From Halostreptopolyspora alba (GTDB lineage Bacteria > Actinomycetota > Actinomycetes > Streptosporangiales > Streptosporangiaceae): a stretch of DNA of 64,000 nucleotides. The position numbers and the translations under genes are program-made. The notes under the pieces are model-generated. The model had not been told where the DNA came from, made no database searches, and saw only the letters and a list, made by a program, of their open reading frames with translations. Each line of letters starts with the position of its first letter. Position 1 is the first letter of the stretch. The stretch spans positions 1-64,000 of the forward strand of contig RJMB01000017.1 of assembly GCA_003725585.1 (NCBI GenBank), in the 5' to 3' direction. Shown piece by piece: positions 1-9,118 of this stretch.

Positions 1-103
1 AAACCAGCCGGCGCGATCGGAAGTATCCCCACCCTAACCCGACACCACCAGTGCTCAATCCATGAGAGCCGAACGTGTGACCACGAGCACCAATCCGGGT
101 GCC

Positions 104-574
104 TCAGGTCAGGATCCGCCCGGTCCCCGTTCCCGGCTCCGCGTAGAGCCACTCGACCTCGAGGTCGATGATCGCGATGCCTCCGGTGGGAAACGACGTC
201 AGACTCCCGCTGCCGGTGAACAATGCCGCCAGCTGGGCCATCGTCGGGTTGTGCCCGACCACCACGAGGGTGCCGACCTCGGGATCGACCATGTGGACCA
301 GGTCCAGGATCGTGTCCGGATCGGCTCCGTAGGCCGCCTCCTCGAAGTCGATCGTCGGCCGCTCCGGAAAGTGCGCGAGCGCCAGCTCCAGGGTCTGGCG
401 CGTACGCACGGCCGCGGAGCAGATGACGTGGTCGGGAACGACCCCCTCGGCCGCGAGCGTGGCACCCACGTCGTCGGCCTGCCCGCGCCCCTTGTCCGTT
501 AGCGTTCGCTCACGATCCGACCCGTTCTCGTCCTCAGCCTTGGCGTGCCGGACGATGATCAGCCGTCTGGTCAT
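104..574 (-). CDS. SixA-type phosphohistidine phosphatase (histidine phosphatase superfamily)
   Basis: A 156-residue cytoplasmic protein of the branch-2 histidine phosphatase (SixA/RHG) family. The N-terminus reads LIIVRHAKAE, the RHG-type catalytic motif whose His takes the phosphate, and VVVGHNPTM near residue 108 carries the second catalytic His. SixA removes phosphate from phosphohistidine in signalling proteins; the actinobacterial substrate is unknown. The ATG start places the RHG motif at residues 7-10, as expected. A hydrophobic 30-codon reading frame overlaps the start by 4 bases (ATGA), so translation may be coupled. The frame stays open far upstream, but that part is arginine-rich shadow sequence. 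Confidence 0.85.
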   Translation of the reverse strand: MTRRLIIVRHAKAEDENGSDRERTLTDKGRGQADDVGATLAAEGVVPDHVICSAAVRTRQTLELALAHFPERPTIDFEEAAYGADPDTILDLVHMVDPEVGTLVVVGHNPTMAQLAALFTGSGSLTSFPTGGIAIIDLEVEWLYAEPGTGTGRILT

Positions 575-663
575 GGCGACAGCACCGTCGCGATCACCGA
601 AACGAGCGCCATGAACCCGAGCATGACCCCAAGGACTATCGCGAGCCCGCGCATCCCGGTCAC
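571..663 (-). CDS. Possible 30-residue single-span membrane peptide overlapping the phosphatase start
   Basis: A short frame starting with GTG (GTG ACC GGG ATG) encodes a peptide that is almost entirely hydrophobic from residue 6 to the end (LAIVLGVMLGFMALVSVIAT). This fits one membrane helix. A GGGAG sequence lies about 10 bases before the GTG. The stop codon overlaps the ATG of the SixA-like gene in an ATGA arrangement, typical of coupled translation. It is too short for statistical coding support, and I know no named family for it. Confidence 0.4.
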   Translation of the reverse strand: MTGMRGLAIVLGVMLGFMALVSVIATVLSP

Positions 664-757
664 CAAGCTGACACTCCCAACCTCCTCGAGAACTCGCGCC
701 CAGCCTAGTGTCGCGCCGCGGCCATGCCCACACACCCCCGGAAGAGTCGCGTGCGAC

Positions 758-790
758 GTGGCTGCCCGGTCCTGGGAGCCGGGCAGCCAC
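758..790 (-). terminator. Rho-independent-like hairpin after hppA
   Basis: Arms GTGGCTGCCCGG and CCGGGCAGCCAC form a perfect 12-bp stem with a 9-base loop, 28 bases past the hppA stop codon. There is no U tract, which is common for actinobacterial terminators. Confidence 0.7.
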
Positions 791-818
791 CCGCCACGGC
801 AGTGCCGGCAGGAGCGGG

Positions 819-3236
819 TCAGTCCTTGGCGCCACCATCGGTGGCCGGTTCCTGCTCCTTGCGCTCGCTGACCTCACCCTCGGACTCGACCGCGGAGGAC
901 GTGATCTCCTCGTCGGCCTGTTCCGCGGACGTGTCCGCGCTCGGGCTCTCTCCGTCGCCCGACGACACGCTCCCCAGCGGCTCCTCACCGGAGCTCCGCT
1001 TGCTCCAGAGAATGGAGCCGACGATCAACACGACCGCGACGGCGGCGATCCCCAGCCGCAGTCCAACGTTGTCCTCGAGGATCACCACGGTCGGCGCGAT
1101 GATCAGCGCGACCAGGTTCATTACCTTCAGCAGCGGGTTGATCGCGGGACCCGCGGTGTCCTTGAACGGGTCGCCGACCGTGTCGCCGATGACCGTCGCC
1201 TCGTGGGCCTCCGACTTCTTGCCGCCATGGTGACCGTCCTCGACCAGCTTCTTGGCGTTGTCCCACGCGCCACCGGAGTTGGCGAGGAAGACCGCCATCA
1301 GCGCACCCGCGGTGATCGCCCCGCCGAGGAACGCCCCCAGGGACGCGTAGTTCAGCGCGAAGCCCACCGCTATCGGCGTCATGACGGCGAGCAGGCCGGG
1401 GGTGATCAGCTCCCGCAACGAGTCGCGGGTGCAGATGTCCACGACCCTGGCGTAATCGGGCTTCTCCGTTCCGTCCATGATTCCCGGCCGGCTGCGGAAC
1501 TGGTCGCGTACCTCGACCACCACACGCCCGGCGGCACGACCCACCGCCATGATGGCGACGCTCGAGAACAGGAACACCACCGACGCACCGAGGATCACAC
1601 CCACGAGGACGTTCGGCTCGTCGATGGAGAGGCTGAACGTGTCCGCCGCGCCCAGCTCCGCCTCGACCGAGGTGCGGAACGCCCCGAACAGCGCGGTCGC
1701 CGCGAGGACGGCCGTCGCGATCGCGATGCCCTTGGTGATGGCCTTCGTCGTGTTGCCAACGGCGTCCAGGCTCGTCAGGACGTCAGCGCCCTTGCCCTCG
1801 ACATCACCGGACATCTCCGCGATGCCTTGGGCGTTGTCGGCCACCGGGCCGAACGTGTCCATGGCCACGATGACCCCGACCGTGGTGAGCAGTCCCGTAC
1901 CGGCCAACGCCACCGCGAACAGGCTGACGGTGATCGACTGCCCCCCGATCAGGAACGCCGCGTACACCGTCCCCGCGAGGAGAACGGCCGAGTACACCGC
2001 CGACTCCAGGCCGACCGAGATCCCCGAGAGGATGACGGTCGCCGGCCCGGTCTCCGAGCTCTTGCCGATGTCCTTGACCGGCTTCCGGTTCGTCTCCGTG
2101 AAGTATCCGGTCAGCAGCTGGATCGCGGCGGCCAGGACGAGGCCGATCAGCACCGACCCGATCGCGATAAGCCGCGGGTCGCCCGCGAGGCCCGCGATGT
2201 CGTCCTCCACACCGCTCAGGTCAGCGAAGCTGCTCGGCAGGTAGACGAACGCGGTGACCGTGACGAGCACCGCCGAGATCACGGCCGAGACGAAGAAACC
2301 CCGGTTGATCGCGGACATCGCCGTCTTGTCCGCGACTCGCGGCACGACGATGAAGATCCCGACAATGGCGGTGATCACACCGATCATCGGCACGAGCAGC
2401 GGGAACACCAGCCCCTCGACGCCGAACGCCACCCGGCCGAGGATCAGCGAGGCCACCAGCACGACCGCGTAGGACTCGAAGAGGTCGGCGGCCATGCCGG
2501 CGCAGTCGCCGACGTTGTCGCCCACATTGTCGGCGATGGTCGCGGCGTTACGGGGATCATCCTCCGGGATCCCCTGCTCGACCTTACCGACCAGGTCGGC
2601 GCCAACATCGGCGGCCTTGGTGAAGATCCCACCTCCGACACGCATGAACATGGCGAGCAGCGCGGCACCGAACCCGAAGCCCTCGAGCACGATGGGCGCC
2701 TGGCCCTGGTAGGCGAGGACGACAATCGCCGCACCGAGGAGCCCGAGGCCGACGGTGAACATACCCGCGACGCCACCGGTGCGGAACGCGATGCGCATCG
2801 CGGTCCGCTCGCTGTCATCCCCGCCCTCCCGGGCGGCGGCGGCGACGCGCACGTTTCCGCGTACCGCCAACCACATGCCGATGAACCCGGTGAGGGCGGA
2901 AAAGACCGCACCCAACGCGAAGAACAGTGATCGTCCGTACCGGACCGCTTCGGTCTCCGCCGGGAGCAGCAGGAGGAGCAGCGGGATAACGACGACGAAA
3001 ACGATCAGGGTGCGGAACTGGCGTTTCAGAAACGCCGCCGCACCCTCCTGAACCGCGAGCGCGATATTCTGCATCCGCTCTGTGCCCTGGCCGGCAGCGA
3101 GCACTTCACGAACCAGCCAACCCGCGGTGGCCAGCGCCAACAGCGCCACCACCACGACCACGACGACCAGCGTGAAGTTCATGCCTTCCAGGGCAAGAGC
3201 CGAGCCGCTTCCCGCGGCGAGGCTGAGCCCAGACAA
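819..3236 (-). CDS. hppA: Membrane-bound proton-pumping pyrophosphatase, K+-independent type
   Basis: An 805-residue integral membrane enzyme that hydrolyses pyrophosphate and pumps protons. The family signature KAADVGADL is at 207-215, and the acidic pyrophosphate/magnesium site DNVGDNVGD at 236-244. The motif GNTTKA at 494-499 has Lys where K+-dependent enzymes have Ala, so the enzyme should be K+-independent. About 16 hydrophobic segments are visible. The last roughly 60 residues form a hydrophilic, Ser/Glu-rich tail beyond the usual end of the family. I chose the TTG start at 3236 because AGGAGG lies 7 bases upstream. A 457-base region holding an AT-rich patch precedes it and probably contains the promoter. 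Confidence 0.95.
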   Translation of the reverse strand: MSGLSLAAGSGSALALEGMNFTLVVVVVVVALLALATAGWLVREVLAAGQGTERMQNIALAVQEGAAAFLKRQFRTLIVFVVVIPLLLLLLPAETEAVRYGRSLFFALGAVFSALTGFIGMWLAVRGNVRVAAAAREGGDDSERTAMRIAFRTGGVAGMFTVGLGLLGAAIVVLAYQGQAPIVLEGFGFGAALLAMFMRVGGGIFTKAADVGADLVGKVEQGIPEDDPRNAATIADNVGDNVGDCAGMAADLFESYAVVLVASLILGRVAFGVEGLVFPLLVPMIGVITAIVGIFIVVPRVADKTAMSAINRGFFVSAVISAVLVTVTAFVYLPSSFADLSGVEDDIAGLAGDPRLIAIGSVLIGLVLAAAIQLLTGYFTETNRKPVKDIGKSSETGPATVILSGISVGLESAVYSAVLLAGTVYAAFLIGGQSITVSLFAVALAGTGLLTTVGVIVAMDTFGPVADNAQGIAEMSGDVEGKGADVLTSLDAVGNTTKAITKGIAIATAVLAATALFGAFRTSVEAELGAADTFSLSIDEPNVLVGVILGASVVFLFSSVAIMAVGRAAGRVVVEVRDQFRSRPGIMDGTEKPDYARVVDICTRDSLRELITPGLLAVMTPIAVGFALNYASLGAFLGGAITAGALMAVFLANSGGAWDNAKKLVEDGHHGGKKSEAHEATVIGDTVGDPFKDTAGPAINPLLKVMNLVALIIAPTVVILEDNVGLRLGIAAVAVVLIVGSILWSKRSSGEEPLGSVSSGDGESPSADTSAEQADEEITSSAVESEGEVSERKEQEPATDGGAKD

Positions 3237-3693
3237 ACCGTCCTCCTAGCGACGAGCATGTACCGGCCCCGCGCTTGGCCGTACCGCCGTCCGGATTGGG
3301 TCGCGCAGACGACCCGACGGCACGCGTAGCAGGGGTTATTCGGCTGCCACTACCAATTCATCGATCCCACTGATCACAGCGGGCACGATGATCCGGGATT
3401 CTACGCACCAGCGTCGCCAAAAGTGAGGGGTGGGCCACAACTTCCGTGTTGCGGGAGTGAAACGTGCCCATGAGCATCTCGAATATTACGAGATTTCATA
3501 CTAAAAAGGAAAAAACACTCAAAACACACCAAAATTAATTTAATGGGGCATTAAGGATGAAGGGGAATATCATCCACCCACATTGCCCCGGGAGACCCAC
3601 CTCGCGTGGCTGTCTTCCGAGGGTGCCGGTGTTCGGGACCGCACCGGCCGTCCCGCTCCCACCAAGGGCTCCCACCAGGGATGTCGCGAGGAC
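3237..3693. other. Intergenic region upstream of hppA with an AT-rich patch
   Basis: No gene is supported here. Bases 3476-3494 form an inverted repeat (ATCTCG-7-CGAGAT). Bases 3481-3556 are strikingly AT-rich (runs of A, AATTAATTTAAT, and TAATGGGGCATTA with short dyad symmetry) in an otherwise GC-rich genome. The region probably holds the hppA promoter and a regulator site, and it also takes the 3' end of the DUF309 transcript. Confidence 0.5.
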
Positions 3694-4197
3694 TCAGCGA
3701 GCGTCCCCACGGAGCCGCAACTCGCTGGTGTCGATCACGGGCTCGCCAACGCCATCCAGTTGATCGGCGACGGACTCACCGTACCGGGCCACCCCGAGAG
3801 CATCGACACCACTGGGGGCGTCGCTACCGTACTCGGCCACACGCTCGGCCCCACGGCGCAGCAGACGCGCCGCACCGACCCGGTTACCTCGTTGCGCGTG
3901 GGTCAGCCCAACCGCGAGCTGCGCGAGGCCGCGCCACAACTCCCGGGTGTCCTCGGGCTCGTTCTTCCAGACGGCCTCCAACACCTCGTGCGCGTGGAAG
4001 GCGTACCCGTCGTCGAGCAGGCGCTGCGCCTCGTTGAGCCCTTCCTCGGGGGAGAACACGGCGTCGCCGGGGATACGCGGGATTCCCTCGGTCGATCCGT
4101 GCGGCAGGGGGCGGCCGTAGCGGTCCCGGGGACGCTGGTTCTCCGCGCGCCCCTCACGGTCGCGGTCGCGGTCGCCGACTCGCCCGGTCGCGTCCAT
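3694..4197 (-). CDS. DUF309 family protein
   Basis: A 167-residue soluble protein. The DUF309 core is clear: FHAHEVLE at 67-74, then LWRGLAQLAVGLTH at 87-100 and a QRGN segment. These helices carry the conserved His and Glu residues of this family of unknown function. The first 45 residues are charged and Arg/Asp-rich and are probably disordered. The ATG was chosen because AGGGGGAAG lies 8 bases upstream and the long open frame beyond it lacks family features. It is the last gene of a probable leftward operon with the hydrolase and the holin-like gene. Confidence 0.8.
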   Translation of the reverse strand: MDATGRVGDRDRDREGRAENQRPRDRYGRPLPHGSTEGIPRIPGDAVFSPEEGLNEAQRLLDDGYAFHAHEVLEAVWKNEPEDTRELWRGLAQLAVGLTHAQRGNRVGAARLLRRGAERVAEYGSDAPSGVDALGVARYGESVADQLDGVGEPVIDTSELRLRGDAR

Positions 4198-4252
4198 GTC
4201 TGGTTCTTCCCCCTCGCGGCCAACGCCCAACGTCGCCGCCCATGATAGGTCG

Positions 4253-5164
4253 CTACAGCTCCGGTTCGGTGTCACGCAGCCACCCCAGCAGGGCGGCGGT
4301 GACCCGGTCCGGCTGCTCCTGGTGTGGGAAATGGCCGGCTCCCTCGACCATCCGCCAGCGGTAGGGAGCGTCGACGTAGCGCCCCGAGCCCTGGGCACTA
4401 CGCGGCAGGAGGAACGGGTCCATCGCACCGTGGACCTGCAGTACGGGAACGCCGATCGGGGTACGCATACGGCGCATGTAGCGCTGTCCGTCCGGCCGCA
4501 CCTGTGACCGGAACAGCCACCGGTGGCCTTCGAGGGAGCAGTGCGCGACCCCGGGGATCTGAAAGGCGTCACGCAGGTGGCGTTCGGTGGTGGGATCCGG
4601 CCACCCAGGACGCGACCAGGCTCTGAGTATCCGCGCGACCAGTTCGGCGTCATCGGCCACGAGGCGACGCTCGGGCACCATCGGGAGCTGGAACCCGAGC
4701 AGTGGGCGGCCGGCCCACCCCTGACCGGACGTCAGCAACGAGCCACGCAGCCGACGGGGGTGCGGCATGGACAGCACCGCCAGGCGCCGAACCGACTTGG
4801 GGAAGTAGGTCGCCAGAGTCCAGCCGAGCAGGGCACCCATCGAGTGGCCGACCACAACGGCGTTGGCCGCGCCGAGTGCCCGGATCAGCCCGGCGGCGTC
4901 GGAGGCCAGCGTGATCAGGTCATAGCCGCGCGGCGGCTTGTCACTGGCCCCGTACCCGCGTAGGTCCACCGCCACAGCGCGGTAGCCGTCCGCCGCGAGC
5001 GCCGTCAACTGGTCCCGCCAGGACCACCAGAACTGCGGGAACCCGTGGAGCAACAACACCAGTGGGCCCTCGCCGGCCTCGGCGACGTGGAAACGTGTTC
5101 CGGCGGCACTGACCGTGCGGTGCGTCCAGGGCCCGTCGATCAGGACAGCCGAGTCCTCAGGCAT
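4253..5164 (-). CDS. Alpha/beta hydrolase (epoxide hydrolase/dehalogenase-like)
   Basis: A 303-residue alpha/beta hydrolase. The oxyanion-hole HGFP is at 40-43, and the nucleophile elbow GHSMG at 106-110 puts catalytic Ser at 108. The likely acid is Asp249 in HGAMDP, and the base is His278 in GAGHFPHQE. A Ser nucleophile rather than Asp argues for an esterase or lipase-like activity, although the cap region resembles epoxide hydrolases. The substrate cannot be told. GTGAGG lies just before the ATG. The gene sits 27 bases after the holin-like gene and 55 bases before the DUF309 gene on the same strand. Confidence 0.85.
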   Translation of the reverse strand: MPEDSAVLIDGPWTHRTVSAAGTRFHVAEAGEGPLVLLLHGFPQFWWSWRDQLTALAADGYRAVAVDLRGYGASDKPPRGYDLITLASDAAGLIRALGAANAVVVGHSMGALLGWTLATYFPKSVRRLAVLSMPHPRRLRGSLLTSGQGWAGRPLLGFQLPMVPERRLVADDAELVARILRAWSRPGWPDPTTERHLRDAFQIPGVAHCSLEGHRWLFRSQVRPDGQRYMRRMRTPIGVPVLQVHGAMDPFLLPRSAQGSGRYVDAPYRWRMVEGAGHFPHQEQPDRVTAALLGWLRDTEPEL

Positions 5165-5191
5165 GCCTCACCCGGTCATCACGGTTCGCCG

Positions 5192-5620
5192 CTAGAACTC
5201 GGCGGGATGCTCACGCCGCAGGACCGCGGCGGTCCGCGACATCGTGGAGCTGGTCAGGGGGAGTCCCTGCAGTCGGCTGAGCTGGCGCTTGCCGATGAGG
5301 AGCAGGACCACGGCGAGCAGCAGGTAGAAACCGGTGACGATCAGGAAGGCGATCCAGGGCGCGAGGCCGAGGGCCCACAGCAAGAGCCCGACTGTGACCG
5401 ATCCCAGGATCAGGACCATGTGCGCCAGTACCGCGGCGCCCACGAACATCACGGATCCTCGGGCCACCTGGCGAGCGTCCCGGGCGAGCTCCAGCTTCGC
5501 GAGCTCCAGCTCCAGACGCACGAGCCGGGAGATGTTCCCGCCCGCCTCGGACACGAGCTCGCCCAGGGAACGCTCGGCGGCGTCGAATTCCTCCCGACCC
5601 TCCGACTGGCTCTCGGACAT
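5192..5620 (-). CDS. Phage-holin superfamily / DUF1469 membrane protein
   Basis: A 142-residue protein with an acidic amphipathic N-terminal helix (about residues 10-50, rich in Glu, Leu and Arg) followed by two membrane helices at about 57-82 and 87-110. This is the layout of the actinobacterial phage-holin family (DUF1469, Actinobacteria holin X type). The name reflects fold similarity; nothing links it to a phage, and its role is unknown. GGGAG lies 8 bases before the ATG. It begins a leftward group that continues with the hydrolase and DUF309 genes. Confidence 0.8.
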   Translation of the reverse strand: MSESQSEGREEFDAAERSLGELVSEAGGNISRLVRLELELAKLELARDARQVARGSVMFVGAAVLAHMVLILGSVTVGLLLWALGLAPWIAFLIVTGFYLLLAVVLLLIGKRQLSRLQGLPLTSSTMSRTAAVLRREHPAEF

Positions 5621-6081
5621 CGAGGCGGCTCCCTTCGTTCGGACGAACGTCCCCCCACATCCTTCCACATCTCCCGGCACGGCCTCGCCCCCTGGCACGC
5701 GAGTATCCCCGCGTCTCGTGAGTCGACCGCGCCGTCCGCCGGCCCGGGGCCGCGGTGTGGGGCACGCCGCACAGGGCCGGGCTGGGCGGAGTCCGAACGC
5801 GACACCCGTGCGCCAGGCGCGCCAGTTCCCCGACACTGACACGCTCGGTCGGCAGACCCATGCCGGACAGGCATAGCCGCGCCGGACTCTTCCGGTACAG
5901 GGCTCACGCACCCACCGGTGTAAAAGTAACGGGCCGAGACACGGGTCCCAGGCGCCGAGGTCGCTGTGGTCACCTCCCACGCGGAAGGACACGCGCGTCC
6001 GTGTGGTGCCGGCTCGACATCGGAGGGGTCATGGCCGACGTGGCTGGTGTGCGCGTGGGGTGCGCTGCGCTGTCGGGCCGG
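5621..6081. other. Intergenic region with no supported gene
   Basis: The open frames here are arginine- and proline-rich shadows without start signals. It probably contains the promoter of the leftward holin-like/hydrolase/DUF309 group. I found no convincing operator or RNA gene. Confidence 0.4.
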
Positions 6082-6108
6082 CCGGCTCCGGAAGAACACC
6101 GGAGCCGG
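6082..6108 (-). terminator. Hairpin terminator after acsA
   Basis: Arms CCGGCTCCGG and CCGGAGCCGG form a perfect 10-bp stem with loop AAGAACA, about 80 bases past the acsA stop. No U tract follows. Confidence 0.65.
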
Positions 6109-6187
6109 CGCGCACCGGAAGACCCGTGGCCCTCCGCCGGGCGACACAGCGGGACACGGCGACGCCGCGGGAAGCGGCGGAAAGTGG

Positions 6188-8167
6188 TCAGTCGTCGCCG
6201 CCGCTCTCCTGCTCGAACCTGCGCCGAATCGTCTCCATGGACTGGGAGTCGGTGAGGGTGGAGACGTCACCCATCTCGCGGTTCTCCGCGACATCGCGCA
6301 GCAACCGGCGCATGATCTTGCCGGAGCGGGTCTTGGGAAGCTCCGGTACCACCATGATCTGGCGTGGTTTGGCGATCGGGCCCAGTGAGGCCGCGACATG
6401 GTCACGCAGCCCCTTGACGAACTCATCGCCACCATCGCCGGCCTCACCGCGCAGGATCACGAACGCCACGATCGCCTGTCCGCTCACGGGGTCACTGGCG
6501 CCCACGACCGCCGCCTCGGCGACGCTGGAATGGGCGACGAGCGCCGACTCCACCTCGGTCGTGGAGATGTTGTGCCCCGAGACCAGCATGACGTCGTCAA
6601 CGCGGCCGAGCAGCCAGATGTCGCCGTCCTCGTCTCGCTTGGCGCCGTCGCCGGGAAAGTACAGGCCCTCGAACTGCGACCAGTACGTCTTCTCGTAGCG
6701 CTCCGGGTCACCCCAGATGCCGCGCAGCATCGACGGCCAGGGCTCCCGGACGACGATGTAGCCGCCCTCCCCGTTCGGAACGGACTCGCCGTTCTCGTTC
6801 ACGACATCCGCGGCGATGCCGGGGATGGGTTGCATCGCGGCACCCGGCTTGGCGGAGGAGACCCCGGGCATCGGCGAGACCATGATCGCGCCGGTCTCGG
6901 TCTGCCACCACGTGTCGACAACGGGCGTGCGGTCGCCCCCGATGTTCTTGCGGTACCAGGTGTAGGCCTCCGGGTTGATGGGCTCACCCACCGTGCCGAG
7001 CACCCGCAGACTGGACATGTCGTACTGGGCGGGGATGTGCTCGCCCCACTTCATGAAGGTGCGGATGGCGGTTGGTGCCGTGTAGAGGATCGAGACGCCG
7101 TACTTCTGCACGATCTCCCAGAGCCGTCCCTGGTGCGGCGTATCGGGTGTGCCCTCGTACATCACCGATGTCGCACCGTTGGAGAGCGGGCCGTAGACGA
7201 TGTACGAGTGGCCGGTCACCCATCCGATGTCCGCCGCGGTCCAGAAGACGTCCGACTCGGGTTTGAGGTCGAACACCGCCCAGTGGGTGTAGGAGACCTG
7301 GGTGAGGTACCCGCCGGTGGTGTGCAGGATGCCCTTCGGCTTGGCGGTGGTCCCGCTGGTGTACATGATGTACAGCGGGTGCTCGGAGTCGTGTGACGGC
7401 GCCTCGTGCTCGGTGCTCTGACGCTCGACGATGTCGTGCCACCAGACGTCGCGGCTCTCGTCGAAGTCGACGTCCTGCCCGGTCCGGCGCACGACGAGGA
7501 CGTTCTCGACGGCGGGTCGATCCTTGACCGCCCCGTCGACAGTGGGCTTCAGGCTACTCGGTGCGCCGCGACGGTACCCGCCGTCGGCCGTGATGACGAG
7601 CTTGGCCTCGCTGTCGTCCAACCGGGTTCCCAGGGCGTCGACCGAGAACCCACCGAACACGACCATGTGGACGGCGCCGATACGGGCGCACGCCAGCATA
7701 GACACGACGGTCTCTGGAATCATCGGCATGTAGACGGCGACCCGGTCGCCCTTTGTCACGCCGAGTTCCAGCAGGGCGTTCGCCGCCTGGCAGACCATGT
7801 CCCTGAGCTGGGCGTAGGTGATCGCGCGGGTGTCCCCCGGTTCGCCTTCCCAGTACAGGGCCACCCGGTCGCCGTTACCCGCGTCGACGTGCCGGTCGAC
7901 ACAGTTGACAGCCGCGTTGAGGGTGCCTCCCGTGAACCACTTGGCGAACGGCGGGTTCCACTCCAGGACGTCCGTCCAGGGCTGGTCCCACTTCAACCGG
8001 CCTGCCTGCTCCTCCCAGAAGCCGATCCGGTTCGCGGCGGCAGCGTCGTAGGCATCGGCCTTGACGTTCGCGTTGGCGGCGAGCTCCGCGGGCGGTGGGA
8101 ACCTCCGCGTCTCCTGAAGAAGGTTGGACAGCGTCTCCTGTCCCTGCTCCTGGGAAGTATCAGCCAC
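6188..8167 (-). CDS. acsA: Acetyl-CoA synthetase (AMP-forming)
   Basis: A 659-residue ANL-superfamily enzyme that activates acetate to acetyl-AMP and then acetyl-CoA. The P-loop [11 protein letters not shown] lies at 269-279. The C-terminal [11 protein letters not shown] carries the catalytic lysine at about 617, the usual site of regulatory acetylation. The length matches bacterial Acs (about 650). The GTG start at 8167 follows AAGGAG by 7 bases; the frame extends further upstream, but that part does not resemble Acs. The gene is divergent from the Fic-like gene across a 135-base promoter region. The adjacent 6C RNA and tad locus give the same neighbourhood as S. coelicolor SCO3563. Confidence 0.95.
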   Translation of the reverse strand: MADTSQEQGQETLSNLLQETRRFPPPAELAANANVKADAYDAAAANRIGFWEEQAGRLKWDQPWTDVLEWNPPFAKWFTGGTLNAAVNCVDRHVDAGNGDRVALYWEGEPGDTRAITYAQLRDMVCQAANALLELGVTKGDRVAVYMPMIPETVVSMLACARIGAVHMVVFGGFSVDALGTRLDDSEAKLVITADGGYRRGAPSSLKPTVDGAVKDRPAVENVLVVRRTGQDVDFDESRDVWWHDIVERQSTEHEAPSHDSEHPLYIMYTSGTTAKPKGILHTTGGYLTQVSYTHWAVFDLKPESDVFWTAADIGWVTGHSYIVYGPLSNGATSVMYEGTPDTPHQGRLWEIVQKYGVSILYTAPTAIRTFMKWGEHIPAQYDMSSLRVLGTVGEPINPEAYTWYRKNIGGDRTPVVDTWWQTETGAIMVSPMPGVSSAKPGAAMQPIPGIAADVVNENGESVPNGEGGYIVVREPWPSMLRGIWGDPERYEKTYWSQFEGLYFPGDGAKRDEDGDIWLLGRVDDVMLVSGHNISTTEVESALVAHSSVAEAAVVGASDPVSGQAIVAFVILRGEAGDGGDEFVKGLRDHVAASLGPIAKPRQIMVVPELPKTRSGKIMRRLLRDVAENREMGDVSTLTDSQSMETIRRRFEQESGGDD

Positions 8168-8302
8168 TGTGATTCTCCTTACTAGTGTGGTCCCGATCAA
8201 CCGAGTATGTAGTCGACAACACTCCATCAAGGCGGAAGTGGCGGTCACAAGAGGGCGTGCGAGGTCAGTCCGGGGGGAGCCGGGAGCGTAGGGTTCGAAG
8301 AT

Positions 8303-9118
8303 GTGAGTGCCCCACAAGCGTCAGAGCCAACCGATCCGCTGCGGCGGATCGCGGAGCTACCCGGAATAGACGAGGCGGTGCGCGCGAGCCGGAGCATCGT
8401 CGACAACCTCCTCGGGCATCGCGTACTACGGCGGCGCAGCAGCGATGTCTCCATGGAGTCCGCGCTGCGCGGTGCCCGCGCGTCGGCCGTCCTGGAAGGG
8501 GCCGCTGACGCCCCCTTGGAAGAGGTGCGTGCCGGGGAGCACGACGACCCCCGCGTCAAGGGGGCGCTGCGCGTCTCCGGCGAGATGGGCGTCCTCGTCG
8601 ACACGTGGCCCAAGGCACCGCGCCAGGTCCTGGCGCGACTGCATACGCTGGCCGGGGCCGACGCCGTGTCCAGTGCCGGGCTCGGCCGACCGCGCACCGA
8701 CGGGGAGCACGCCGAGGACCCGTTGGGGATCGGGCCGGCTCCCGACGCCGCGCGGATGTCCATCCGGATCGACGCGCTGAACGACCTGCTCACCACCCGG
8801 ACCTCGGCCCCGGCCCTGGTGACGGGTGCCATCGTGCACGGCGAGCTGATGGCGCTGCGCCCGTTCGGTTGGGGGGACGGGATCGTCGCGCGCGCGGCCG
8901 AGCGGCTGACGCTGGTCGAGCGCGGGCTCGACCCCAAGGCGCTGGTGCCCTCCGAGCTGGGGTACCTGGAACTGCGCGAGCGGTACGCGCCGGCGCTGCG
9001 TGGGTACCTCACGGGCACCCCGGCGGGGGTGGCGGAATGGGTGAAGCTGTGCTGCGACGCGGTCGCCGAGGGGGCCCGCGACTCGCTCGCCACCTGTGAG
9101 GCGTTGAAACGCGGATAG
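8303..9118 (+). CDS. Fic-fold protein with degenerate catalytic motif
   Basis: A 271-residue cytoplasmic protein. Residues 178-197 ([20 protein letters not shown]) align by eye with the Fic AMP-transferase motif HPFx(D/E)GNGRxxR. The catalytic His is replaced by Arg186, and GNGR has become GDGI. Residues 61-66 (SAVLEG) resemble the (S/T)xxxE(G/N) inhibitory helix of Fic proteins. I therefore infer an inactive or repurposed Fic protein. The GTG start is preceded by TAGGGT at a gap of 8 bases with no ribosome binding site, which suggests leaderless translation. It is divergent from acsA. No DNA-binding domain is evident. Its partner is unknown. Confidence 0.65.
   Translation: MSAPQASEPTDPLRRIAELPGIDEAVRASRSIVDNLLGHRVLRRRSSDVSMESALRGARASAVLEGAADAPLEEVRAGEHDDPRVKGALRVSGEMGVLVDTWPKAPRQVLARLHTLAGADAVSSAGLGRPRTDGEHAEDPLGIGPAPDAARMSIRIDALNDLLTTRTSAPALVTGAIVHGELMALRPFGWGDGIVARAAERLTLVERGLDPKALVPSELGYLELRERYAPALRGYLTGTPAGVAEWVKLCCDAVAEGARDSLATCEALKRG

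Noticed and set aside
708..2930. 740-codon rightward open frame opposite hppA
   Set aside because: Its sequence is Arg/Asp/His-rich, a mirror of hppA codons, with no family and no ribosome binding site.
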